A DNA stretch of 64,000 nucleotides. Source: a bacterium (GTDB lineage: Bacteria; Myxococcota_A; Bradymonadia; UBA7976; UBA1532). Both the position numbers and the translations under genes were made by a program. The notes beneath the pieces were generated by a model. That model was not told the origin of the DNA. It searched no databases and saw only the letters and a list, made by a program, of their open reading frames with translations. The stretch covers positions 1 through 64,000 of the forward strand of contig JAUHYW010000001.1 in assembly GCA_030426085.1 (NCBI GenBank). The letters are read 5' to 3'. This document shows positions 1 through 6,799 of the stretch, piece by piece. Numbering within the stretch: the first letter of the stretch is position 1; each line of letters opens with the position of its first letter.

Positions 1-330
1 GATGCGCCGATCGCGCCGGAGGAGATGCGGTCGATCGGCCGCGATGTCGCCGATCCGGCCGCACAGGAGGTCATCATGACGCTCGCCGACAGGTTCCGTG
101 AAGAGGGCCGGGAGGAAGGCCGCGAAGAGGGCCGGACCGAAGGCCGCGAAGAGGAGCGGGCGGAGATCACGGCCCGCACCCGCGAGACCCTGGTGAAGCT
201 GATCACCTTGAAGTTCGGGGCGCCCGACGCGGCGCTGCGCGCCCGCCTCGACGGGGCCTCGCTGGCCGAGCTGGATCAGTGGACCGGCCGCATCCTCGAA
301 GCCGACGCGATCGAGGTGCTCCTGGCCTGA
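1..330 (+). CDS. C-terminal part of an Rpn/PD-(D/E)XK transposase-like protein (5' truncated by window)
   Basis: The frame is open from base 1, so the start lies outside the window; the first internal ATG is at 25. What remains is about 109 residues. It ends in a charged helical tail with a short repeat (REEGREEGREEGRTEGREE) followed by an ITLKFGAPDAALRARLDGASLAEL-type helical module. That combination is the usual C-terminus of Rpn-family recombination-promoting nucleases and related 'putative transposase' proteins, whose PD-(D/E)XK core would be upstream. The nuclease core is not visible, so the family call rests on the tail alone. The gene converges on the thiolase gene on the other strand. 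Confidence 0.65.
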   Translation, partial: DAPIAPEEMRSIGRDVADPAAQEVIMTLADRFREEGREEGREEGRTEGREEERAEITARTRETLVKLITLKFGAPDAALRARLDGASLAELDQWTGRILEADAIEVLLA

Positions 331-440
331 GCGGTCCCTTTCGCGCTGGCGGATGCCGGCCGATATGACCGCTGGGACATTGCGGGCCGCCGGCCGAGCC
401 GCCGCAGCGACCGTGACTCACACCCCGCCCACCGCGATCC

Positions 441-1715
441 TCACCCGACCCGCTCGAGCACCGCCCCCGCGCCCAGGCCGCCGGCGGCGCAGATGCCCAG
501 CGCGGCGGTCTCCTTGTCGGCGAGGACCAGCTCGTTGGCCATCGTGGTGACCATCCGGGCGCCGGTGGCGCCGAAGGGGTGGCCCAGGGCGACCGATCCG
601 CCGTGCACGTTGAGCTTCGCCGGATCCAGCTCGCCCAGCGACTTGTCCCGGCCGAGGCGGGCCTTGGCGAACGCGTCGCTGGACATCATCTTGAGCACGC
701 ACAGCACCTGGGCGGCGAAGGCCTCGTGCAGATCGACGAGATCCACGTCGGCGAAGGTGCTCAGACCCGCCTGCTGCATCGCGATCGGCATGGCGATGGC
801 CGGCCCCATCAAGAGCTGGTCGGCCGGATCGACCCCGACGTACTTCCACGAGCGGAAGGCGGCCTTGGGGGCGTAGCCCAGCGCGCGGGCCTTCTCCTCG
901 CTCATCAGCAGCACCGCGGCGGCGCCGTCGGTCAGGGCGCTGGAGTTGCCCGCGGTCAGCGTGCCGTCCTTGGCGAAGACCGGGCGCAGCTTGCCCAGCT
1001 TCTCGACGCTGGTGTCAGGCCGCACGAGGGTGTCGGCGTGCACCTCGCCCACCGGGGTGACCTCGTCGGCGAAGCGCCCGCTCTGGATGGCGGCGGCCGC
1101 CCGGTGGTGGCTGCGGGCGGCGAACTCGTCCTGGGCCAGCCGGCTGATCGCGTTGCGCACGGCCATGCGCTCGGCGGCCTCGCCCATCACCTCGCCGGTG
1201 GTGCGCTCGGCGATGCGGGGGATCTTCGGCAGGATGTCGGTGAACGGGGCCAGCTTCATGGCGGCCGAGAGCATGTCCCCCGGGGTCGACTTGCCGCCCA
1301 TCATCACCGGGCCCAGCGCGCGCACGACCTTCTGGGGCACCTTCAGCTCGGCGTTGCTCGTCGAGTCGCTGCCCCCGGCGATGGCGACGTCGTACTCCCC
1401 CCGCTCGATGGCGGCGGCGGCCAGGGTGATCGCTTGGAGGCCGGTGGCGCAGGCCCGGGTGCAGGTCATCGCCTCGACGGTGGGCGGCAGGCCCAGGTCG
1501 AGGGCGATCTCCCGGCCGACGTTGGGCGCGGCCGAGGGCAGGATGACCCCGCCCCACACGATGGCGTCCAGCTCGCTGCGGGACAGGTCGTACTTGTCGA
1601 TCAGGGCGCCGGTGGCGGCGACGCCGAGGTCGATGGTGTCGAGCTGCAGGAACTGCTTGAAGGCTTTGACGAAGGGGGTGCGCACCCCCCCGACGATGAC
1701 GGCGCGGCGGCTCAT
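441..1715 (-). CDS. Acetyl-CoA acyltransferase (thiolase, FadA2/FadI type)
   Basis: A 424-residue thiolase, the normal family length, catalysing thiolytic cleavage of 3-ketoacyl-CoA (or the reverse condensation). The nucleophilic Cys89 sits in CTRACATGLQ, the HEAFAAQ histidine motif is near residue 340, NVHGG and GHPFGATGAR follow, and the second catalytic Cys lies in the C-terminal CAAGGLGAGA. The ATG has a strong ribosome site (GGGAGGAG). With the FabG- and MaoC-type genes at 4.4-6.7 kb it forms the same set as mycobacterial fadA2-fabG4-htdX, so a role in medium/long-chain acyl-CoA turnover or elongation is likely. A probable promoter and palindromic operator lie upstream at 1768-1819. Confidence 0.9.
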   Translation of the reverse strand: MSRRAVIVGGVRTPFVKAFKQFLQLDTIDLGVAATGALIDKYDLSRSELDAIVWGGVILPSAAPNVGREIALDLGLPPTVEAMTCTRACATGLQAITLAAAAIERGEYDVAIAGGSDSTSNAELKVPQKVVRALGPVMMGGKSTPGDMLSAAMKLAPFTDILPKIPRIAERTTGEVMGEAAERMAVRNAISRLAQDEFAARSHHRAAAAIQSGRFADEVTPVGEVHADTLVRPDTSVEKLGKLRPVFAKDGTLTAGNSSALTDGAAAVLLMSEEKARALGYAPKAAFRSWKYVGVDPADQLLMGPAIAMPIAMQQAGLSTFADVDLVDLHEAFAAQVLCVLKMMSSDAFAKARLGRDKSLGELDPAKLNVHGGSVALGHPFGATGARMVTTMANELVLADKETAALGICAAGGLGAGAVLERVG

Positions 1716-1767
1716 CGGCGATCTCCTCCCGGGCGGGCCGGGCGTGGCTGGCGTGTCTGTCGAACGC

Positions 1768-1797
1768 CCTGTAGCACGCGGTCGGTCGCGGTGTCAC
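1768..1797 (-). promoter_or_regulatory. Candidate promoter of the thiolase gene
   Basis: Read on the minus strand: GTGACA (1797-1792), 18-base spacer, TACAGG (1773-1768), giving a leader of about 45 bases to the ATG at 1715. Both hexamers are imperfect. The call gains weight because the palindrome at 1806-1819 lies just upstream. Confidence 0.35.
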
Positions 1798-1805
1798 GGG
1801 CGGAC

Positions 1806-1819
1806 TGAACCGCGGTTCA
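1806..1819. promoter_or_regulatory. Perfect 14-bp palindrome TGAACCGCGGTTCA, candidate operator
   Basis: A perfect inverted repeat, typical in size of TetR-family operators, about 90 bp upstream of the thiolase start. Its half site (TGA-CCG) resembles that of the palindrome at 6763-6777 upstream of the MaoC/FabG genes, so one regulator could bind both. No regulator gene for this locus is visible in the window. Confidence 0.5.
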
Positions 1820-2069
1820 TCAGCCGACTCGAGCCGCTGGATCGCCGACGGGTGGCCGGATCGGGGTGAGATCGGCCGCCGCCTCGCCGATTGGGGCATC
1901 CTGCCCCACCATCGAGGCCGGTGCACGGGGCGTCGGGGGGCCGGAGCGCCCGTCCGGTGGGGGTTTCAGCCGCGCGCTGCCCGCTCGCTCGGCGGTGGCA
2001 CGGGGCTCGCAAAGCAGTGAGGTGAACGCACGGCGTGCCCGTGCATCACGAGCCCCGGACGGAGATCCC

Positions 2070-2480
2070 GTGAGCCCCCGCCCCGACATCCGACTGTCCC
2101 ATCAGCTCCACGAGCTGACCGACGCCGCCTCGACCCTGGTGCGCAGCGAGATCCGGCTGGCCCGGGCCGAGCTGGGCGACGGGCTGCGCGCCGCGCGGCG
2201 GGGCGCGGTCGACATCGTCGTCGGCGTTCTGCTGCTGCTCGTGGGCCTCGTCGCCGCCGCCGGCGCCGGGGTCGCGGCCCTCAGCCTCGTCTGGCCCGTA
2301 TGGCTGGCGGCGCTCGCCGTCGGCGGGGGCCTGCTCGTATTCGGCCTGCTCTTCGTCTGGTTCGGCGCCGGCCGGCTGGCCCGCATCCCGCCCCGGCGCA
2401 CCGTCGACGAGGCGGCGGCCACCGTGGACATGATCCAGACCGCTTATCGCAACCACACCCACTCCGAGGAGTCCCCATGA
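2070..2480 (+). CDS. Holin-X/DUF1469-type small membrane protein
   Basis: A 136-residue protein with an amphipathic N-terminal helix (LSHQLHELTDAASTLVRSEI) followed by two close membrane segments (about residues 48-70 and 75-100), the layout of the phage-holin-superfamily / DUF1469 (YqjE-like) group. These are stress-related inner-membrane proteins, not proven holins. I chose GTG 2070 because GGACGGAG precedes it and homologous sequence begins there. The stop overlaps the next gene's start (ATGA). It heads a three-gene rightward cassette lying inside the fatty-acyl locus. Confidence 0.7.
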   Translation: MSPRPDIRLSHQLHELTDAASTLVRSEIRLARAELGDGLRAARRGAVDIVVGVLLLLVGLVAAAGAGVAALSLVWPVWLAALAVGGGLLVFGLLFVWFGAGRLARIPPRRTVDEAAATVDMIQTAYRNHTHSEESP

Positions 2481-3199
2481 GTTCGTCCACCTCCGACGCT
2501 GCCGACGCCGTGCGCGAGGCCCGTCAGCGCCTGCGCAGTTCGCTCGATGCGCTCACCGAACAGCTCTCGCCGGCCGGCGCGCTCGATCTGGCGCGCTCGA
2601 TCATCGAGGACCAGGAGGCGCGGCGATCGGCGGTCGATTTCGTGAAGAAGAACCCGGTGCCGGTCGGCCTGGCGGCGACCGGGCTGGCGTGGTTGGGCTA
2701 CTCGCTGCTCAAGACGGATCCCGAGCGGCTGGCCGACCCCCGGCGCGACCCGGGGCTGACCGAGGTGTCCGGCCGCCCGGCCGCGGCCCCGCCGACGCCT
2801 CCCCCGGCCGATCCGGTCGAGGTGGCCGCCGGGCGCGAGGACGTGCCCCGGGTGACCGCGCCGATCGCCCCCGCGCCGCCCGAGCCCTCGCGCACCGAGA
2901 AGGTCGTCGAGACCGCCCGCGGGGTGCGGGCCACCTTCCGCCGACACCCGCTGCTCTACGGGGTGGTGGGGCTGGTCGCCGGGGCGGTGGCCGGGGTCAT
3001 CGCGGTGCTGCGCGGCCGGCAGGAGGACGCGATCGACGTCGACGACGCGGTCTGCGCCGATCCGTCGGCGGAGGGCGCGGCGACCTATGCCGCGGGTGAT
3101 CCGATCCGGGCCGAGGGCCGCAGCCGGGGCGGCAACGGGGTCGCCCGCGCCTCCGGTCGCGTCGCCCGCACCGCCCCGCCCCGCTCGGCGGTGCACTGA
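2477..3199 (+). CDS. DUF3618-like membrane-associated protein
   Basis: A 240-residue protein starting at an ATG that overlaps the previous stop by four bases, with GAGGAG just upstream. The N-terminus (about residues 5-75) is helical and charged, then NPVPVGLAATGLAWLGY forms one short membrane segment, as in DUF3618 proteins usually found next to DUF1469 genes. A Pro/Ala-rich linker follows, then a second membrane segment (LLYGVVGLVAGAVAGVIAVL, about residue 160) and a basic tail. Exact biochemical role unknown; probably an envelope or stress partner of the preceding gene. Confidence 0.6.
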   Translation: MSSSTSDAADAVREARQRLRSSLDALTEQLSPAGALDLARSIIEDQEARRSAVDFVKKNPVPVGLAATGLAWLGYSLLKTDPERLADPRRDPGLTEVSGRPAAAPPTPPPADPVEVAAGREDVPRVTAPIAPAPPEPSRTEKVVETARGVRATFRRHPLLYGVVGLVAGAVAGVIAVLRGRQEDAIDVDDAVCADPSAEGAATYAAGDPIRAEGRSRGGNGVARASGRVARTAPPRSAVH

Positions 3200-3204
3200 C
3201 GTCG

Positions 3205-4350
3205 ATGGCCGAACATCCGCCCCTGCGCTCCCGCGCGCCCGTCATCTCCAACGACCGCCTGGTCCGGGTCCAGACGACCTGCCTGCTGATCATCGCCGGC
3301 GCCATCACCGCCGCCGGTCTGTATCTGCTGCAGCCGGTCATGATCCCGCTGGCACTGGCGCTGCTCGTCAGCTACGCCCTCACCCCGCTCGTCGAGCTGC
3401 TCGGCGAGCGCCTGCGCCTGCCCCGTATGGTCGGGGTGGGCGTCTCGGTGACCCTGTTCGCCGGCGCGCTCGGCGGCCTGGGCGTCCTGGTGAGCAACTC
3501 GCTGTCGTCGACCATCGAGACCGACGGCGGTGACGCCTACAAGCAGGCCCTCATCCGCTTCGGGCGGGACATGGGGCTGCCGATGGCCGAGAACAAGCTC
3601 GAGCTCGACCCGGCGGCGCTCGAGGGGTCGGGCATCGAGGCCGAGCTGTGGCGTTATGCCTCGGAGCTGCCCCTGGGTCGCTGGGCGAGCAGCCTCGCCG
3701 ATGGCCTGCTGGGCATGGTGGCCACCCTGTCACTGGTGGTGGTGTTCGCGATCTTCATGATGGCCAACGAGAGCCGCCCGGCCTTCCGCTCGCTGCGGGC
3801 CCGGGTGGCCCGGCGGGTGAAGCGCTACCTCGCGATCAAGGTGCTGCTGTCGCTCGTCACCGGGGTGCTGGTCGGGGGGACCCTGGCCGCGCTGGGCATC
3901 GATCTGGCGCTGCTCATCGGCATCCTGGTGTTCGCCCTGAACTTCATCCCCAACGTGGGGCCGCTGATCGCGACGGCGCTGCCCATCCCGCTGCTGCTCT
4001 TCGAGGGCACCAACGGCATCACGCTGATCCTGGCGATCGGCATCCCGGGGCTGATCCAGTTCATCCTGGGCAACATCGTCGAGCCCCGGCTGCTCGGCAA
4101 TGAGCTGCGGCTGCACCCGGTCAGCGTACTGGCGGCGCTGGTGTTCTGGGGCATGCTGTGGGGGGTGCCCGGCCTGCTGCTGGCGGTGCCCCTGACGACG
4201 GCGGTGCACATCGCCGCCGGTGAGACCGAGCTGACCCGGCCCATCGCCGATCTGCTGTCGGGGCGCTTCCTGCACCCCGATGAGCCCGAGCCGCCACCCA
4301 CGCTGCCGCCCCACCCCGCGATCAAGGAGCCCTCGGGCGGCGCCGGCTGA
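3205..4350 (+). CDS. AI-2E family transporter (PF01594-type permease)
   Basis: A 381-residue, normal-length AI-2E-family inner-membrane protein. Two hydrophobic helices open the protein, a soluble loop follows (about residues 95-170), and then come five or six C-terminal membrane segments with the family's FIPNVGPLIATALPIPLLL and GNIVEPRLLG motifs and PGLLLAVPLTTAV near the end. Family members transport diverse substrates, so autoinducer export is not implied. It starts six bases after the DUF3618-like stop, so the three genes are one transcription unit. It ends 18 bp from the convergent FabG gene. Confidence 0.88.
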   Translation: MAEHPPLRSRAPVISNDRLVRVQTTCLLIIAGAITAAGLYLLQPVMIPLALALLVSYALTPLVELLGERLRLPRMVGVGVSVTLFAGALGGLGVLVSNSLSSTIETDGGDAYKQALIRFGRDMGLPMAENKLELDPAALEGSGIEAELWRYASELPLGRWASSLADGLLGMVATLSLVVVFAIFMMANESRPAFRSLRARVARRVKRYLAIKVLLSLVTGVLVGGTLAALGIDLALLIGILVFALNFIPNVGPLIATALPIPLLLFEGTNGITLILAIGIPGLIQFILGNIVEPRLLGNELRLHPVSVLAALVFWGMLWGVPGLLLAVPLTTAVHIAAGETELTRPIADLLSGRFLHPDEPEPPPTLPPHPAIKEPSGGAG

Positions 4351-4368
4351 GCCCGCCTCCCGCGCCGG

Positions 4369-5805
4369 TCAGGCCCCGATGAACATGCCCCCGCAGGCCC
4401 GGAAGACCTCGCCGGTCAGCCCGGCGGCGCTCTGGGTCGACAGGAAGGTGATCAGCTCGGCGACGTCGCTCGGCAGGCCGCCCTGGCCCAGCGCCGACAT
4501 GCGCCGCCCGGCCTCGCGGGTCACCGCCGGGATGGCCGCCGTCAGCCGGGTCTCGATGAAGCCGGGGGCCACCGCGTTGAGCGTGATGCCCCGCTTCGCC
4601 AGGCTCGGCGCCAGCGTGCGCACGTAGCCCACCAGCCCCGCTTTGCTCGCCGCGTAGTTCGTCTGGCCGACGTTGCCCGCCAGCCCGGCTACGCTCGACA
4701 GCACCACGATCCGGCCATCCTCGCGCAGCACGTCGTCCACCAGCGCGGCGTTGATCCGGGTGATGGCGCCCAGGTTGACGTCGACCGCCTGATCCCACCA
4801 CTCGGGCTTCATGCGGGCGAGGGTCTTGTCCCGGGTGACGCCGGCGTTGTGCACGATGATGTCGACCCCGCCGAACTGCTCGATCAGCATCGCCCGGATA
4901 CGCTGCGGCGCGTCGTCGCCGGTGATGTCGACCATCAGCGGGCGCCCGCCGACCGTCTGGGCGATCTTGCCGGCGAGCTCTTCGTCGCCCGGGCGGTCGA
5001 GGCAGACCACCGTGGCCCCCTCGGCGGCGAGCGCCTCGGCCGTCGCCGCGCCGATGCCCCGGGCGGCGCCGGTGACCAGGGCCACCTTGCCGTCGAGCGG
5101 GGCGACCCACTGCGGCTCGACCTTCTGCCGCAGCGAGGCCCCGATGTGGAACGGCTGGCCGGTGATGAAGGCCGAGCGCTCCGAGAGCAGGAAGCGCAGC
5201 ACGCCGGGCAGGTACTTCTCGGCCCGGCCGCCGACGAACACCGCGTTGGCGGTGGCCCCCTTGCGCCCGATCTCGCGGGCTACGCTGCGGACGAAGCCGT
5301 CCACCGCGGCCCGGGCGGCGGCCTCGAGCGGATCCTTGGCCTTGTCGGCCGGGCGGGCGATCACGATGACCCGGCCGCAGGTGCGCAGGCGGGGCAGCCA
5401 GCCGTGGAAGAAGTCGTAGAGCCCGCGCAGGTCGTCGGGGCTCTTGTAGGTCGAGGCGTCGACGATCAGCCCGTGGGCCTTGAGGTTCTCGGGCACGTCG
5501 TCGGCCGGGTGCAGCGTCACCGGGCGCCCGAAGGCCTCGGCGGCCGCCTGCCAGTCACCGGGCGCCGCGTCGGGGCCGACGAGGTGGGGGTCGGCCCCGG
5601 CCTCGGCCAGCGTGCGGGCGAGCACCCCGTCCACCGCGCCGTCGGGCGCGGGGGCCACCACCACCGCCCGGCTCTCGAGCGGGCGGGCGACCCGGGGGCC
5701 GGCCGGGCGGGCCAGCTTCTGGGGGGTGGGGATGGGCAGGCCGAGCTGCTTGACCGCCTGCTTGAACCAGGGGTTGGCGCTGAGGTCGACGAGCAGATCA
5801 CTCAT
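4369..5805 (-). CDS. Two-domain 3-oxoacyl-ACP/CoA reductase (FabG4-type SDR)
   Basis: About 478 residues, nearly twice the size of ordinary FabG. An N-terminal degenerate Rossmann domain (about 1-220, no usable cofactor motif) precedes a complete short-chain dehydrogenase domain with TGAARGIG (cofactor binding), NAG, a Ser in VVLSSVAG, and YAASK (catalytic Tyr/Lys). This is the architecture of mycobacterial FabG4, which reduces long 3-oxoacyl-CoA with NADH. The frame is open to 5904, but the ATG at 5805 is preferred: it overlaps the MaoC stop by eight bases, and typical FabG4 sequence (MSDLLVDLSANPWFKQ) begins there. Co-transcribed with the hydratase. Confidence 0.9.
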   Translation of the reverse strand: MSDLLVDLSANPWFKQAVKQLGLPIPTPQKLARPAGPRVARPLESRAVVVAPAPDGAVDGVLARTLAEAGADPHLVGPDAAPGDWQAAAEAFGRPVTLHPADDVPENLKAHGLIVDASTYKSPDDLRGLYDFFHGWLPRLRTCGRVIVIARPADKAKDPLEAAARAAVDGFVRSVAREIGRKGATANAVFVGGRAEKYLPGVLRFLLSERSAFITGQPFHIGASLRQKVEPQWVAPLDGKVALVTGAARGIGAATAEALAAEGATVVCLDRPGDEELAGKIAQTVGGRPLMVDITGDDAPQRIRAMLIEQFGGVDIIVHNAGVTRDKTLARMKPEWWDQAVDVNLGAITRINAALVDDVLREDGRIVVLSSVAGLAGNVGQTNYAASKAGLVGYVRTLAPSLAKRGITLNAVAPGFIETRLTAAIPAVTREAGRRMSALGQGGLPSDVAELITFLSTQSAAGLTGEVFRACGGMFIGA

Positions 5806-6718
5806 GAGGGGGCTCCGAGGTCGGGGGCGTGAAGGATCCGGTGAGGTAGGCCGGCGCGCCGGGGGCCGGGCCGACGAAGAAGTCGGTGCCCCGCGCGAAC
5901 ACACCGACCTTCGCCGGCAGCTTGAGCGGGCGGGTGAACCGCACCTCGAGCTGCTGCGGCCAGTGGATGTCGCCGGCCCACAGCGTGCGGCGCAGGCGCT
6001 CGATGGCCAGGGCCATGGTGCCGAAGCCGTGCAGGATGGTGCGGCCGAAGCCGGCGGCGACGGCGTAGGGCTTGAGCCAGTGGATGGGGTTGAAGTCGCC
6101 GGTCAGGCAGGCGAAGGCCACCCCGTCGTCGGGGGTCAGCCGCCGGCCGCCGACGGGCTTCGCGTCGGGGTGCACCAGCGGGCGGGTCTTCTTCTTCGGC
6201 TTGGGCTTCGAATCGCCCTTGCCGCCCAGCGGGATGAAGGCGAAGAGGTGGGCCTCGAGCGCGACGGCGCCGTCGGGCAGCGCGGTGGTGATGCGCTGGG
6301 TCAGGATGGCCCGCTTGCCGTCGTCGTCGATGTCTTCCAGCCGGGCCGCGATGCGCAGCGGCGCGTCGATGGGGATCGGGGCCCGGATGTCGAGCCGGCA
6401 GCCGCCGTTGAGCACCTTGGCGATGGGATAGCGGATGCCTTCCAGCGTGCGCCCCTGCAACGGGAAGCACCACTGAGGGAAGAGGTGATGCGGCACCTGC
6501 CCCTTCCACGCCGCCGGGTCGCCGCCGGCCCAGCGGATGTAGTCCCGCACCATCCGCCGGTCGCGGGGGGGCACCGTCTCGGTGATCTCGGGCCCCGGCA
6601 GATCGCGCAGGGGCGGGGGGCCGATGCCCAGGTTCTGGGCCGCCGCGGCCCAGGCGACCCGGCCCAGCCCGGCGATGACCGGGCCCTGGTGGCGGATATG
6701 GCCGTATGGCACACCCAT
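5798..6718 (-). CDS. MaoC/hydratase-2 double-hotdog (3R)-hydroxyacyl dehydratase (HtdX-like)
   Basis: A 306-residue protein with two hotdog halves. The C-terminal half carries the hydratase-2 motif TGDFNPIHW (Asp208, His213) and AAGFGRTILHGF; the N-terminal half is a substrate-cradle domain. It should hydrate or dehydrate trans-2-enoyl / 3R-hydroxyacyl thioesters, complementing the FabG4-type reductase it overlaps. The frame is open to 6781, but the ATG at 6718 has a perfect ribosome site (GAGGAGG) and lies about 25 bases after a predicted transcription start. A Lys/Pro stretch (KPKPKKK, about residue 171) links the halves. Confidence 0.88.
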   Translation of the reverse strand: MGVPYGHIRHQGPVIAGLGRVAWAAAAQNLGIGPPPLRDLPGPEITETVPPRDRRMVRDYIRWAGGDPAAWKGQVPHHLFPQWCFPLQGRTLEGIRYPIAKVLNGGCRLDIRAPIPIDAPLRIAARLEDIDDDGKRAILTQRITTALPDGAVALEAHLFAFIPLGGKGDSKPKPKKKTRPLVHPDAKPVGGRRLTPDDGVAFACLTGDFNPIHWLKPYAVAAGFGRTILHGFGTMALAIERLRRTLWAGDIHWPQQLEVRFTRPLKLPAKVGVFARGTDFFVGPAPGAPAYLTGSFTPPTSEPPHE

Positions 6719-6749
6719 GGGACCTCCTCGAAGCCTGCGTGCCATCGGG

Positions 6750-6778
6750 AGATAGCGCAGGCTGACGCGGCGCGTCAA
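6750..6778 (-). promoter_or_regulatory. Sigma-70-like promoter of the MaoC-FabG operon with overlapping palindrome
   Basis: On the minus strand: TTGACG (6778-6773), exactly 17 bases, CTATCT (6755-6750). The -35 element is overlapped by the palindrome TGACGCG-G-CGCGTCA (6763-6777, 7-bp arms). A repressor bound there would block RNA polymerase. The leader to ATG 6718 is about 25 bases and contains the ribosome site. This is the best sigma-70-like promoter I can see in the window. Confidence 0.6.
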
Positions 6779-6799
6779 CACGCAGGACGCCTCATCGGC

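Larger units (their letters stand above)
1716..2069. other. 354-bp divergent intergenic region with two inverted repeats
   Basis: Separates the thiolase (leftward) from the holin-like gene (rightward). It holds the candidate thiolase promoter and the palindrome at 1806-1819, plus a hairpin TGGGGCA-TCC-TGCCCCA at 1892-1908 (7-bp arms, 3-base loop). The frame of the holin-like gene is open back to 1866, but that stretch is basic and low-complexity with no family resemblance, so I treat it as non-coding. Confidence 0.6.

Noticed and set aside
1806-1819. Palindrome as a KstR-type (cholesterol regulon) operator
   Set aside because: The AAC..GTT half sites are four bases apart here, not two as in the KstR consensus.
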